Assembly (NCBI GenBank): GCA_019137255.1
Contig: WPDH01000361.1
Coordinates: 25,911 to 89,910, forward strand
DNA from: Corinectria fuckeliana
Lineage: Eukaryota > Ascomycota > Sordariomycetes > Hypocreales > Nectriaceae
Direction: 5' to 3'
Length of the DNA: 64,000 nucleotides
Below the pieces are notes generated by a model that saw nothing but the letters and a program-made list of their open reading frames with translations, searched no databases and was not told the DNA's origin. The position numbers and the translations under genes are program-made. Positions 11,142 through 23,241 of the stretch are shown piece after piece (within the stretch, counting starts at the first letter, position 1; every line of letters starts with the position of its first letter).

Positions 11142-12267
11142 TCACATGTGATACGCAACCTCGTCGTCAATTTCCGCATACACGGCTTCCAACGCGGCCA
11201 CCACATCATCAGGCAGCGGGCCCTGCTCAATCATGTCGATGTTTGACTCGAGCTGCTCTGGGCTCGAGGCGCCTAAGATGATGGAGTCGTCGTGCGCCTT
11301 GCTAAGCATGCTGTGATGTGCCGTCCACCGAAGCGCAGCAGCGTGGCCGCCAATCCCATGCTCAGACGCGACTGCTAGCGCCTTGTCTGTGGCCGTCATG
11401 ATGGACGGCTTCAGGTAGAGCTGCGAGTACAGGCCGCCTAGGAAATGCTTCAACCCGGAACACACCTGGTCAGCTTACGGGACAGCTTTCGCAAGGATGG
11501 AGGGGGGTTGTGCGCACAGATTGATCGTATCGCCCACCCGCCTTGACGTTCTTGTGGTTGCCGGCGAAGAAGCCAGCTGCGGCAGGATTGTACGCGTAGA
11601 AAGCTATTCCGATGGTGCGTAAGACAGGAAAGAGCTCCTTTTCGCCGCCTCTCACGATGAGGTTGTATTGGCCTTGGTAGACGCTGGGCTTGACAAAGCC
11701 GTGTTCCTCGCAAATGTCCACAAACCTTTGGACCTCCTCGGCGGTGTAATTGGAGAGGCCCCAATGCTTGATCTTGCCCTCCCGGTGCGCCTGGTCCATG
11801 GCTTGGCAAGCCTCTTCGAACTTGGTGGTCCGATCCGGCATGTGCAAGTATTCAATGTTGATCTGCTTGACTTTCAACGCCTCAAGCGACACGTCGATTT
11901 CCTTCAAGATGCTCTGCTTGGAATGACTTCCTGGCTCTCGTGACATGACCTTGGTATCGACAACAAGTCTGTCCCCTGCAGCAACAGCTCCAAGCCTTGG
12001 CTCAGAACTGCCAGGCGTGTGAGGAGAGTAGATGCGAGCAGTATCAATCTGATGATAACCACGCGCAACAAAGGCGTTGAGAAAGCCATTCACCTCGTCG
12101 GGGCTGTCGAAACGCGCCAAGGGGTCAAGCGACGTGTCTCCGACCTGTTCATCTTGGATGTTAGTACCAATCCAAAAGTACGGTATCCGACTCAACGTGT
12201 TGCTGGGTAGACTTGCGTTTGCGACTCCCAGAACCAGTCTGAGGGGTGATTTTCCGGTGGGCGCCAT
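11142..12267 (-). CDS. Aldo-keto reductase, AKR7 / aflatoxin-B1-aldehyde-reductase type
   Basis: Exons 12267-12217, 12144-11518 and 11447-11142 give 327 residues, the normal AKR7 length. The family NADPH-dependently reduces aldehydes and ketones, including dialdehydes. Visible motifs are the strand-1 start LRLVLGVAN, the catalytic Asp-Tyr region YHQIDTARIYSP, IEYLHMPDR, HWGLSNYTAEEV and QGQYNLI, and a C-terminal cofactor segment DDSIILGASSPEQLESN. Intron 2 is GTGCGC-AAG (70 bp). Intron 1 (12145-12216, 72 bp) has a GC donor (GCAAGT) and CAG acceptor. It is a multiple of three and has no stop, so an unspliced reading would add 24 residues absent from the family. The start at 12267 (MAPTGKSPL) is chosen by homology to family N-termini. 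The protein is probably cytosolic. Confidence 0.88.
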
Positions 12268-13200
12268 TGTAGCTCTTGGTTTACGCATAAAACGGTAGTG
12301 AGGAAATAATAGACAGTTGATGATAAGTAACCAGATGTTAGAAAGTCTTTTCTGATTGCTGTTCTTCAAGTTTTCGTGGGTTTCGGAGACCATTTTATGT
12401 CTCGACCGTGTGCATATGTACGAATTAAGACGCGTTAGTGCTCTTCTCGCCAAGATCTGCTCCTACCCTTTTAGGCAGTTGCACAATTCCACTAGAATAG
12501 ATCTAGTCTAAGCGGACAACTTCAGTCTAACGGCCTAGTTACTTAGATGTACGGTTACGCTGGTCCCAAAATAGTCTTGACATTGCATTTGTAATCCTTC
12601 TCATCAGCAGATCGGGATTTTTATAAATCGAATTGGTACTTGTCGACCTGGGCATGTTGTTCCTCATTTGTCAGTATACTATTACGGCTCGAAGACGTAC
12701 GAGGGCAATGATGTAAGGACTCTCTGCAATTCACCATACGGCCAGGCTTAGAGGTTCTCTGTAGCCTGCTTCATAAGCAGCTTATTGATGACGTTCATGT
12801 GAATTTCAACTGCCGAGACAACCTAAAAAGCGTGTTTACTGTGTGTCCCTCTGGGAAGCAGCCACAAACGTAACTGCTTCGCAGATTGCTTCGCAGATTT
12901 CTTCGCGGGGCAACGATGATGCTGCTATTTGATCACGCAATAATGGTGAGATCCATGCCGTTGCCTTGAGTGAAAGCTTTGGAGTCTGGGGTGGCAGTAA
13001 AGTGGAAAAGAAGCACGCCAGCGTGACCTTAGAGGGCATTTGAATGCTCCCCTAAGTAGTCGTTTGTTTGCTTGCTAAGACGATTGCCTTGTAGCCGGTT
13101 TCGCTTTGTGGCTCATTCTCCCAAGCCGAGGCGGCAAAAAGAGAGATGGCAACCCACAAAACCAGTCATCAACATCCAAAATCACATCCACCTATCAACA
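12268..13200. other. Intergenic stretch
   Basis: This holds the upstream region of the aldo-keto reductase gene. I see only short, unsupported ORFs and no RNA gene or repeat. Confidence 0.6.
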
Positions 13201-14111
13201 TCAACATACTAGTACCAAGCGCTTCAGGTTTGCTTCCAAGATACTCCACTCCTCCTCGCCATACTGTCCCGCCCTAATGTCGTAGAGGACATCTAAAGCG
13301 TTAATGTCGCCTCCCGTAGCAGCCTGAGCGAACTTGCGACAAGTCTCCAGACGATTACGGTGGTTTGGTGTGGCAATCCAGATTGCCCTCTGCAATATGC
13401 GATTTCCCCGTAAACTTCCAGTGACCCTGGCCAAGTTCCATACTATAATATGCGCGGTACCGCTCTTATGTCTCTGGAGAGTCTTCCGATTTAATCTTTG
13501 GCTAAGCGTACATTAGAGAATCCCAATCGCGCGTGATCCATCCTGGGTACCTAGCATATCCCCTAAATCGTGGCATTATCTGGGTGGGATCCCAATCAAG
13601 AAGCCCGGCGATATTCCCTTCGCCGTCCACTAGGATAGTCTGTGAGTCAAAATCGGGAGGGTATTGGAAAAAAACAGAAGAGTCAAGGGTTAGTAAGAAG
13701 CCCATAGTCACTTCCACCGCCTTCGCTTCTACCTTATCTCACATATTTTTGTTAGAGCTCGCAATTGAATTTTTCTAGAGAAAGGCGGAGATAGAGTCAA
13801 AAGGACCCAAAATGGCGACCTAGAGCGTAGATCTCCGGCACTGGAATCGTAGTTTCGTTCCGAATGAGGCGCATCATGGCAACTTGTGATTCCATAGCGC
13901 GTGCCGCGGTCGGTGTCATTCCAGAGCCCCAGCCCATAGCAGGAACGCGGATCACGAGCTTGATGCTCTCCAATTCAACAACATAGGTGATTTTATATGA
14001 TCCGCCGATACGCGCATCAAGCTTGCCGCTAGAGCTGGAGCTTGGTGCATGCAGGCAATTTTTGGCGAGATTCGAAGCGAGAGGGACGAGAGATTCTGCT
14101 GTAATGGCCAC
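13201..14111 (-). pseudogene. Broken aminoglycoside-phosphotransferase (APH)-family kinase gene
   Basis: Three pieces of a fungal APH-family protein follow each other on the minus strand in different frames. The N-terminal piece at 14111-13797 includes GGSYKITYVVELE and KLVIRVPAMGWG. The brace/DFG-like piece at 13717-13502 includes FDSQTILVDGEGNIAGLLDWD and ARYPGWITRDWDSLMY. The C-terminal piece at 13434-13201 includes RNRLETCRKF and DINALDVLYDIRAG. A further block, ERYRAYYSMELGQGHWKFTGK, is readable near 13455-13400 in yet another frame. Most of the catalytic middle, including the expected HGD loop, is missing between 13797 and 13717. Internal deletion plus several frameshifts make this a pseudogene. 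A multi-intron gene is less likely because the lost core cannot fit in 79 bp. Confidence 0.65.
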
Positions 14112-16940
14112 GAGTGGACCAAAGACTTCGGGTTTGGATTATCCATGAAAGATGGCGTGGGCTTTAAAGGCATTTATATCAGACATATGGGAGAGGGTGC
14201 TTGAATGAGATGCGGACCTGAGTGTTGGAAATGTAAGATTTTTAGGTCGAGGATCACGATGGGGACGACGAAAGGTCTGAGAAGTCGCACGTGATTATAT
14301 CTCCAAGGTCTAGGCCGTCTTGGAATGATATTGATTCGCACAACTCATGGCATGAATTTACGATGCCTCATTCGTACACATGTCTAGTTTGTGGTTCTGC
14401 GTGGCTAGTCTACCTAAGAAAGTTACTAAAGCTAATGTGCTAATAGCACGATAAACGCAACGCCAGTTGACTAGCCCTGCTCCTGCCAACAAGCTTGTTA
14501 AGTCATAAGACTCGGTGTGTAGTTCGAAAGAGCAGATAAATGGCCATCGCATGTGATTTTAGGAGTATGGAAGAAGACTACTACATCGCAGGTCGACCAG
14601 CTCTTATACGTGATGAAGATGGTCAAACGATCCTTCGATAGCATCATGCAGTAACAAGGGCATATGGACGCTGTCGGTTTCTTGATCCTGACTTGGGGTG
14701 TACATCAACGGTCACCGAATTGACGACCCAAGAACAGATTTCTAAGAACTTGATATGCAAGCCATTTTCCTCCGTTTGCTCGTTCATTCACTTCCCTCTG
14801 ATATCGAGGTCATGCGCAGCTCCTGAAAGTCTCTAGTCCTGGACAAGTTAGTTGTCGTCTACAAACAAAAACCACGGTGCAGGCGGAGATTCGCAGCTTG
14901 AGCTTTGTCTGCGTGCTTTGATATCGGGTGATTAAAGGTTGAGTTTGGTCCGGGGCCAACGACCATTGCCGCTTGCCCCTAAGCTATCCCGAATGGTGCC
15001 TCCCGCTTAGCTGCTTGTCCAGTCCGTTTTTATTCCTCGGCCAAATTAATTCTGTGCGATACTATAAAACCTGGCCATAGCCTGGCTCGCCAGCTTGACA
15101 TGAGATGGCTAGGCTTTTATAAGCATGGTGTTGGCTGGATAAGGGGGGAGGTCTGTAGCAAAGGCAGGCGCTTTGAGGTATAAGTCTTCAATTCAACCAT
15201 AAGGCCAAAAAGTAGCGCGACACTTATCTATGTATGAGCTTTCTGCCTTCATTAGGGTTATATCCCCAATCCAACAATAAAATTAACGTTACATAAATTA
15301 GGTCAATGTTTGCGAAAAAGCTACTGGGCTGCGTTTGTATCCAAGAAGATATTGAGAATAGCATATTTAAAACCAGTTAAAAGATTGAGGTCCCTCTATT
15401 AGAGATCATCATTCTTCAATTCCTGTCCGATGTATCGTCATCTTAGTGAACCACGCATAAACTATAATGTTATAGGGTGGTATGATGCGTACGTCTAGAA
15501 CATCTGCCTCCTTAGACCATCGTTAATTTAATGAGAACGGAATGCAGTAGTAACATCTGCTGTCAGAGTCTCCTCCGCTGCACTGTACAGCCGCAATTTA
15601 CGTCCTCACCTTGGCTAGGATGGAGGCTCACAGAACCAATGCCAGTGCTGGCGTCTTCAAATGCCGAACTAATTGTATTGAACTTTTGCTGATTTAGCAG
15701 CAGGGGATCGAAGAATGATCCCTGTTCGATAAGAACTAAATCTTGACCGTCAACCGCGGTGAGCAAAGTATATATGTGGTGTTTATTTAATTGTTTATTC
15801 CTGTGGGCCCCGGTCCATACCAGGAACGCTCTGCTTTACTGAAGCAAGTCGCCCCTCTTCACGGACGGGCCGGGTTCGGCATTCGATGTCCCATGTAGCC
15901 ATTTTCGTATATCGTACGGACAGCGTTGGAACGTCGCGAAGATTAGCACCGGAGGACCCGAGCTTTATGATCCCACATCCAACGCCCAAGGGTCTAAACC
16001 TAGAAGTGTGTGTTCCCTCAACGGGGCTGAAGCAAAACAGGTGACATTCCTCTCCAGTTTTTCGTACTGACGGCACCGTCCAATGGCCCGAAAGCTAGAA
16101 GCTCGTGGCCGCCCCCAGTTCGTGGCGCCACTCCAGCTAAATCGTGACGTTGGGATTCGATCGCCAAGTGGTGTGAGATGGTCACTCGACCGGGGCTCCC
16201 CTGCAAGTGATTGGCCCTCGCTTTAGCCCGCCGTCTTCACCCACCACATTTGTCCGAAATGAGCTTGGCCACAAGGCGGCAAGGGGGGGTCGAAATCTCT
16301 CCGAGGACCTCTCCATCCCCAGAAAAAAGGTGCTTGTGAATTCCAGGTATCCTCTGGTTGAGTGGTATTTGAGCTTCTAGCACGGCCCTCGTTATGGAGC
16401 CAAGTTTCCGCAAGATGCTCGCAACTCCCCCTTGACCTTTGTCCGAGACGAGAGCCTGGAGACGGCCGGGTTTCTGCGCACTGATCGAAGGACGTTTGGA
16501 AAGGGTATTTTTGTATTTACATCTTCCCCCGCGTTTTCCTCCGCCCGCAGGCCCCGTCCCACGCCGTCATTGCTGGTGTTCCTGGCTAGTCGGCCCTTCT
16601 GATACCGTGCGCAAGAATTCTGGAAGGGTATTGTCGAACCATGAACAGTCCCCCGAAAGCATTAAACGCCCTCTTGAAATATTTTGGAGTGGTACATGAA
16701 TAAATTCTCCTGCAGTGTGTTGTTGCAATTACAGCGGACGCTGCTGGATATGTGGCGTATTCCGTCGGGCGTAGAGTCGAGGCAGTCCTGCAAGCTTCTC
16801 GCTCCTGGATCCTCCGCGTCTGCTGTGTCGAAATGCGAACCTAACTACCAGCTGCCGTTGAGAGTGTAAATGTGGTTTGCGGCTGAAAAGAACCCACATG
16901 CCGCATCAATATAATTACGTGCGAACAGGTTCATGCAGCA
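14112..16940. other. Long intergenic stretch
   Basis: No gene can be supported in this 2.8 kb. Small ORFs exist on both strands (for example 15795-16076 and 16439-16699), but none shows family motifs or a plausible exon structure. The segment 15180-15560 is modestly AT-rich. Confidence 0.55.
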
Positions 16941-17416
16941 TCAATGAGGCGATGCCTCGTCCGTGTGGCAAGGACTCGACGCGTGTTCGTGCGAGTCGTT
17001 GGAGGCCACAGACGATTGCTCCGACGGCGTCTTCTCCGTCAACGAAGCCTGCAGACACGTACAATGCCTCAGCAAGGCCTCGCACCGCGCCAGCCTCTCA
17101 AGCAGCTCCTGATTTGGACGTCGACGCTTGCGCGGCGGAGCTGGCGTACTGGGGATGCAAACCGCCTTCAACTACAGCGCCGTCGAGCGTCAGCACTTGG
17201 GCACGAAAACACACTGCATCGGGATATCTGGGACGTGGAGCTTACTTTGATGCAATTTGAACACGGACTGCTGCGGTCGCATTTCTTCTTGCGCTGCTGG
17301 CATAGCACGCACGCCAGCACGCGCATGGTCTTCTTGGGCTGCCGCAGGGAAAGCGAGGTCTGCTTCACGGGTGCTCGAGCGGGTTGCCCTGCCTGATGAG
17401 AGTCGGTGTTATCCAT
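16941..17416 (-). CDS. Small Zn(II)2Cys6 DNA-binding protein, apparently lacking the usual C-terminal domain
   Basis: Two exons (17416-17246 and 17171-16941) joined by a 74 bp GTAAGC...TAG intron encode 133 residues. The zinc cluster is complete: CVLCQQRKKKCDRSSPCSNC followed by IK-LKAVC, giving the canonical C-x2-C-x6-C-x5-C-x2-C-x6-C spacing with the last Cys in exon 2. A basic linker PPRKRRRPNQ and a short coiled coil ELLERLARCEALL follow, typical of Gal4-type regulators. The frame ends 50 residues later. The fungal_trans middle-homology region of about 400-600 residues is not found downstream. The start could be 17416 or the Met at 17326, just before the cluster. This is either a truncated regulator or a relic. 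It points away from the PDR transporter and shares its upstream region, so a regulatory link is possible but unproven. Confidence 0.65.
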
Positions 17417-18344
17417 TTTGGAATATCGGGCAGCTGGTCCTGGTCATGGCTGGCTCTCTGGAGAGGTTGGATTATAAGTGGTATAAGCTGTCGAGGTAGC
17501 CTCCCCTCCCCGCAGATGATCTGCTTTGGGAACGTCACGGGCTAAGCCTCTAAGACAGCGCCGTCTCCATCATGTAACCCATTCATGCACTCGCACGCAC
17601 CGCGCCCAACTAACCTGGCGAAGTCCTGGCGTCTCAAAGCAATACCCCTGGCTCGAGCAGATGGAGGGATGCGTGACGATGGAGGGAAGGGATTGCTCGC
17701 CGGACAGTCGGGAACGACGCAGTCTCCGAGGCTCCACACGAGGTGGCTCCGACATTCCACTTCAGGATATGACTCGGGGTCTGCGGACTGAGGCTCTCGA
17801 CGAGCCGGGCTCTTGCAGGAGACCGCCGCACCGCGGACTTTTCCCTGATGCGCTGACTCCCGCGACAGGTGAGGGCGTGGACCAGCGCGGCCATTTCCCT
17901 TCATATAACTCCGTGATGCCCTCTAATCCAGTCGCCGGTTTATGCTGGTTGCACGGCCCCCCAGTAAATACGTCTCTTCCAACATTTCCGCCCCCTAAAG
18001 CTTGCCCTCGGGCTATCATACGATTCCCGGCAATACCGCTGCCACCACCATCTCAAATCAATTGATCGGTGGGCCACGCAGCACAACCATCTGTCCACTT
18101 GAAACAACACCCAACTAGCCCTTTCGACCCGGTCGCCGTATTCTTTAACTTGACTGATCTGAGCTAAATAACTAGCCTGTCGCCTAGCCGTGGATATCAA
18201 TCTATCTGAACTCTGCTAGATAGATATTCGTACCTCGCTCAGACTGCTCACTGTCACTTACACCCACACGCATCCACACTCACCCACATTCACAAACACA
18301 CACACGCACACGCAACGCCCGTCCACCCGTCCACCCGCCCCACC
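17417..18344. other. Divergent intergenic region upstream of the zinc-cluster ORF and the ABC transporter
   Basis: About 0.9 kb separates the two divergent starts. The last 85 bp before the transporter start is a C/A-rich stretch with CACA and CCACC repeats (about 18255-18340), typical of a fungal 5' leader. Overlapping ORFs inside are not supported. Confidence 0.5.
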
Positions 18345-21300
18345 ATGATTGACACCTCCGGTGCTCCACCCTCTCTCGGAGTGGGTTCTGCGTCCCGGGA
18401 CTCCGCCGCCTCGAGCAATACCGGCGACTCGGTCACGGCAGACGAGGCCAAGAAGGAGAAGGAGAAGGAGAAGGAGAAGGAGAAGGAGACTGAGATAGAG
18501 AAGCCGAGCACGGCCCTGGAGGGCGACACCATGGACGACGATTCCGAGCAGGAACGCCGCCACAGCATCGTGCGAGACTTGGCCCGCCAGTACACGCACC
18601 AGAGCCAGTACTCGGCCGTCGAGGGAAACCCCTTCACCGCGGACAAGGACAGCCCCCTGAACCCGCACAACGACCACTTCCGGGCCATCACCTGGGCAAA
18701 GTCCATCGTGCGCCTCCTCTCCGACAACGGCCTGTCCTCGCGCAAGGCCGGCGTCTGCTACCAGAACCTCAACGTCTTTGGCTACGGACAGCCCACCGAC
18801 TACCAGAAGAACGTGGCCAACGTCTTGCTGGAGGCTGCCACGTTGCCCCGGCAGCTGCTGGGCTACGGCAACACGAGGATCGATATCCTTCACGACTTTG
18901 ACGGCCTCGTCCGCAACGGCGAGATGCTGGTCGTCCTCGGCCCCCCCGGAGCGGGTTGTTCCACTTTCCTCAAGACCATCGCCGGGGAGACGAGCGGCAT
19001 CTACATCAACGAGGAGGCCTACTTCAACTATCAAGGTAAGCTACGGTCTTGGCACTCTCCATGAGCGGGCCCGGCTTGTAGGGATGTATACTCCACTCCG
19101 TGACAGGAGGCTGAACAGCCCTGTGGCTTCTATCTAGGTATCCCGGCCGAAGAAATGCATTCGCAGCACCGAGGCGAAGCCCTTTACACGGCCGAGGTCG
19201 ACTGCCACTTTCCGCAGCTCTCCGTCGGCGACACCCTCACCTTCGCCGCCAATGCGAGGGCCCCGCGAGACATCCCAGGCGGCATCGACAAGCTGACCTT
19301 TGCCACCCACCTCCGCGATGTGGTCATGGCCATGTTCGGCATCAGCCACACCGTCAACACCCGGGTAGGCAACGAATACATTCGCGGCGTGTCCGGCGGA
19401 GAACGCAAGCGTGTGACCATCGCCGAGGCGTCGCTCAGCGGCGCCCCGTTGCAATGCTGGGACAACAGCACGCGGGGTCTCGATTCGGCAAATGCGATCG
19501 AGTTTTGCAAAACGCTTCGTCTTCAGACGGAGCTGTTCGACACGGCGGCCTTTGTTTCCATCTATCAAGCCCCTCAGGCAGCGTACGATGTCTTTGACAA
19601 GGTGTTGGTCCTCTACGAAGGCTACCAGATCTTCTTCGGCTACAGCACCGCCGCGAAGCAGTATTTCACCAACCTCGGCTTCGACTGTCCCGACCGCCAG
19701 ACAACGCCCGACTTCCTCACCTCGATGACCAGCCCCTCGGAGCGAGTCTATCGCCCAGGCTTCGAAGCCCGCGCCCCGCGAACCCCGCAGGAGTTCGCGG
19801 CCGCGTGGAAGAGCTCCCCCGAATATGCGGCGCTGCAGGCCGACATCGAGGAGTACAAGCGAACCACGCCCATCAACGGGCCCAGCGCCGACACGTTCCG
19901 GGCCATGAAGAGGGCGACGCAGGCCAAGACCCAGCGCGCAAAGAGCCCCTTCACCATGAGCTACGGGCAGCAGTGCATGCTGTGCATATGGCGTGGCTTT
20001 CGCCGGCTGGTGTCCGACCCGACGCTGACGCTCTCGGAGCTCATCGGCAACTTCGTCATGTCTTTAATCATAGGCAGTGTGTTTTACAACCTTGAGCAGA
20101 CGACGGGGAGCTTCTATCAGAGAGGTGCCTTGCTCTTTTTGGCTTGCCTTAGCAACGCCTTCTCTAGCGCTCTCGAGGTCGGCAAAGAGTCCGAGTCCAT
20201 GTTGTGTCCATTGCATGCTAATCAGATCCTTAGATCCTTACCCTTTACGCCCAACGCCCCATCGTCGAGAAGCACGCCCGATACGCGCTGTACCATCCAT
20301 CAGCCGAGGCCGTTGCCTCGATGGTGTGCGACCTCCCGTACAAGTTCCTCAATGCCCTCACCTACAATCTCACCTTGTACTTCATGACAAACCTCCGTCG
20401 CGAGGCCGGGGCCTTCTTCTTCTTCCTCCTGCTGACATTCATCACGACCCTGTGCATGTCCATGATCTTCCGAACGATTGCTTCGGCTTCGAGGACCCTG
20501 TCGCAAGCCATGGTCCCTGCTTCGCTGCTTATCCTGGCCTTGGTCATCTTCACCGGCTTCGTCATCCCTATTGACTACATGCTCGGATGGTGTCGCTGGA
20601 TCAACTACATCGACCCGCTGGCGTATTCCTTCGAGTCTCTCATGGTCAACGAATTCCACGAGCGGGACTTCGAGTGTACACAGTTTGTCCCAAGCCCGGA
20701 CATCCCTGCCTACGCCAACGTGGACGCAATAAACCGCGTCTGTTCGACTGTTGGTGCGGTCCAGGGGAACAGCATGGTCAGCGGCGATGCGTACATCAAC
20801 TCGTCGTTCCGGTACTACCACGCGCACAAGTGGCGCAACGTTGGCATCGTCATCGCCTTCATGTTCTTCTTCCTGGCCACCTACATGGGCTTTGCCGAAG
20901 TCGTGAGCGCCAAAAAGTCCAAGGGAGAGGTCCTGGTCTTCCGCCGAGGCCACAACGTCGTTGAACACAGAAGGAAGGCTGCCTCCAGCGATGCCGAGTC
21001 CAACGATGCGGCTGCTGGGCGGTTGGCCGTCACGGAGAAGCCTGGTTCCTCCGAGAGCCAGGTTGCGAATATCCAGAAATCCACCAGCGTCTTCCACTGG
21101 AACAACGTCTGCTACGAGGTCAAGATCAAGAGCGAAACAAGGCTCATCCTGGACAACGTGGCAGGCTGGGTCAAGCCCGGTACGATGACGGCGTTAATGG
21201 CAAGTCTCCCTCCAAGTTGCACGCGATACGAAGGGCTAACCGTTCCGCGTAGGGAGTCTCTGGGGCCGGCAAAACAACTCTGCTCGATTGTCTGGCCGAC

Positions 21301-23079
21301 CGCACCAGTATGGGAGTCATCACGGGCGAGATCCTCGTCGACGATAAACCAAGGGACGCCTCCTTCCAGCGAAAGACCGGCTACGTTCAACAGCAAGATC
21401 TACACTTATCCACGACAACTGTGCGGGAGGCGCTCAACTTCTCCGCCGTCATGCGCCAGCCCGGACACGTCCCGTACAAGGAGAAGATCGCCTACGTCGA
21501 CGAAGTCATCAAGATGCTCGACATGGAGGACTATTCAGAGGCAGTCATCGGCGTCCTCGGGGAAGGCCTCAACGTCGAGCAACGCAAGCGCCTCACGATA
21601 GGCGTCGAGCTAGCCGCGAAGCCCCCCGTGCTGCTTTTCGTCGACGAGCCAACGTCGGGCTTGGATTCCCAGACGTCCTGGGCCATCTTGGACCTGCTTG
21701 AGAAGCTGGCCCGGAGCGGCCAAGCCATCTTGTGTACCATCCATCAGCCTTCGTCGATGCTGTTCCAGCGGTTCGATCGGCTGCTCTTCCTTGCCAGCGG
21801 CGGCAGAACTGTCTATTTCGGCGACATTGGAGAAAATTCGCAAACCATGATCGACTACTTTGAGAAGAACGATGCGCCTCCGTGCCCGCCCGGCGCCAAC
21901 CCGGCCGAGTGGATGCTCGAGGTCATCGGAGCGGCTCCCGGGACGTCTACAGAACTGGACTGGCCTCAAATGTGGCGCGACTCGCCCGAATCAGCCGCGA
22001 CTCAACAGGAGCTTCAGCGTCTGACCGACTACCCGGAGAACCCAAACAACACCGACGATGATCCGTCGTCGTTCGACGAGTTCGCGGCTCCCTTTTACGT
22101 CCAGTTCCTCAACGTCACCCGCCGCGTGTTTGAACAGTACTGGCGCACGCCGTCCTACATCTATTCCAAGGCGATACTGTGCCTGACTATCGGCTTGTTC
22201 GTCGGCTTCGTCTTCTACGACGCGCCGAACACGATCCAAGGCTTGCAGAACCAGATGTTCGCCATCTTCCAGATCCTGACCGTCTTCGGCCAGATGGTCC
22301 AGCAGACGATGCCGCACTTTGTCATCCAGCGAGATCTCTACGAGGTGCGCGAGCGGCCGTCAAAGACATACAGCTGGCAGGTCTTCATGTTGAGCCAGAT
22401 CACCGTGGAGCTGCCGTGGAACTCGCTGATGGCAGCTGTCATATTCTTTTGCTGGTATTATCCCATCGGATTGTATCGCAATGCAGAGCCCACGGACGCG
22501 GTTGCAGAGCGAGGCGCCTTGATGTTCCTTCTGATCCTGACGTTCATGCTGTTTACCTGCACCTTTACCGACTTCATCATTGCAGGTTGCCAGTTGGCCG
22601 AGAACGGCGGAAACATTGCCAACATCTTGTTCATGATGTGTCTCATCTTCTGCGGCGTCCTCGCGACACCCAGCACCATGCCCGGATTCTGGATCTTCAT
22701 GTACCGCGTGAGCCCGTTCACATACCTGGTCTCTGCGATGTTATCCACGGCAATAGCGAACACAAATGTCGTCTGCGCGGCGAACGAGTTCATCACCTTT
22801 CCTCCGCCAACTGGACAGTCCTGCCAAGATTACCTCGAGGATTACATCAAGGCTGCTGGAGGCTACTTGACCGAGCCTGAGAACAACAGCACGTGTACGT
22901 TCTGCACGATTGGCGACACGAACGCCTACTTGGCTGGGCTTGAGACCAACTATGACGATAGGTGGCGCAACTTTGGGCTCATGTGGGTTTACATCGGATT
23001 CAACATCGTTGCGGCGTTGGGGTTGTACTGGTTGGTTAGAGTGCCGAAGAAGGGGAAGATGAAGGCGAAAAAGGAGTGA
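18345..23079 (+). CDS. PDR-type (ABCG) ABC transporter, full-size multidrug efflux pump
   Basis: Exons 18345-19035, 19138-20177, 20234-21199 and 21253-23079 give 1,507 residues, the usual PDR length. The order is NBD1-TMD1-NBD2-TMD2, as expected for plasma-membrane PDR pumps exporting drugs and toxic lipophiles. NBD1 has Walker A GPPGAGCS (199-206, Cys for Lys), signature VSGGERKR (about 315-322) and Walker B ending in WDNSTRGLD (Asn for Glu). NBD2 has GVSGAGKTT (900-908), LNVEQRKRLTIGVEL in place of a classic signature, and LLFVDEPTSGLD. Such mixed degenerate and consensus sites are normal for PDR pumps. The first TMD holds FTGFVIPIDYMLGW; the second ends before VRVPKKGKMKAKKE. The N-terminus has a Lys-Glu repeat from GAGAAG tandem repeats (about 18448-18490). 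Intron 3 (21200-21252) uses a GC donor. Confidence 0.95.
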
Positions 23080-23241
23080 CTTTGCCTTGAGCATTCATGA
23101 AGCGACGAAAGTATATTTGTTGTTTCGGCGTTCACAGAGCGAAGCGAGTGGTTATAGTCATTTGGATATATGCGTCGACGTAATTCTGTTGGGTTGTATA
23201 AAAAGAATCTAGCCAATACAGTTTCCTTGTTATCAAGAGAC

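Noticed and set aside
20300..21097. 265-codon minus-strand ORF within the ABC transporter
   Set aside because: Antisense shadow of the transporter exon 3.
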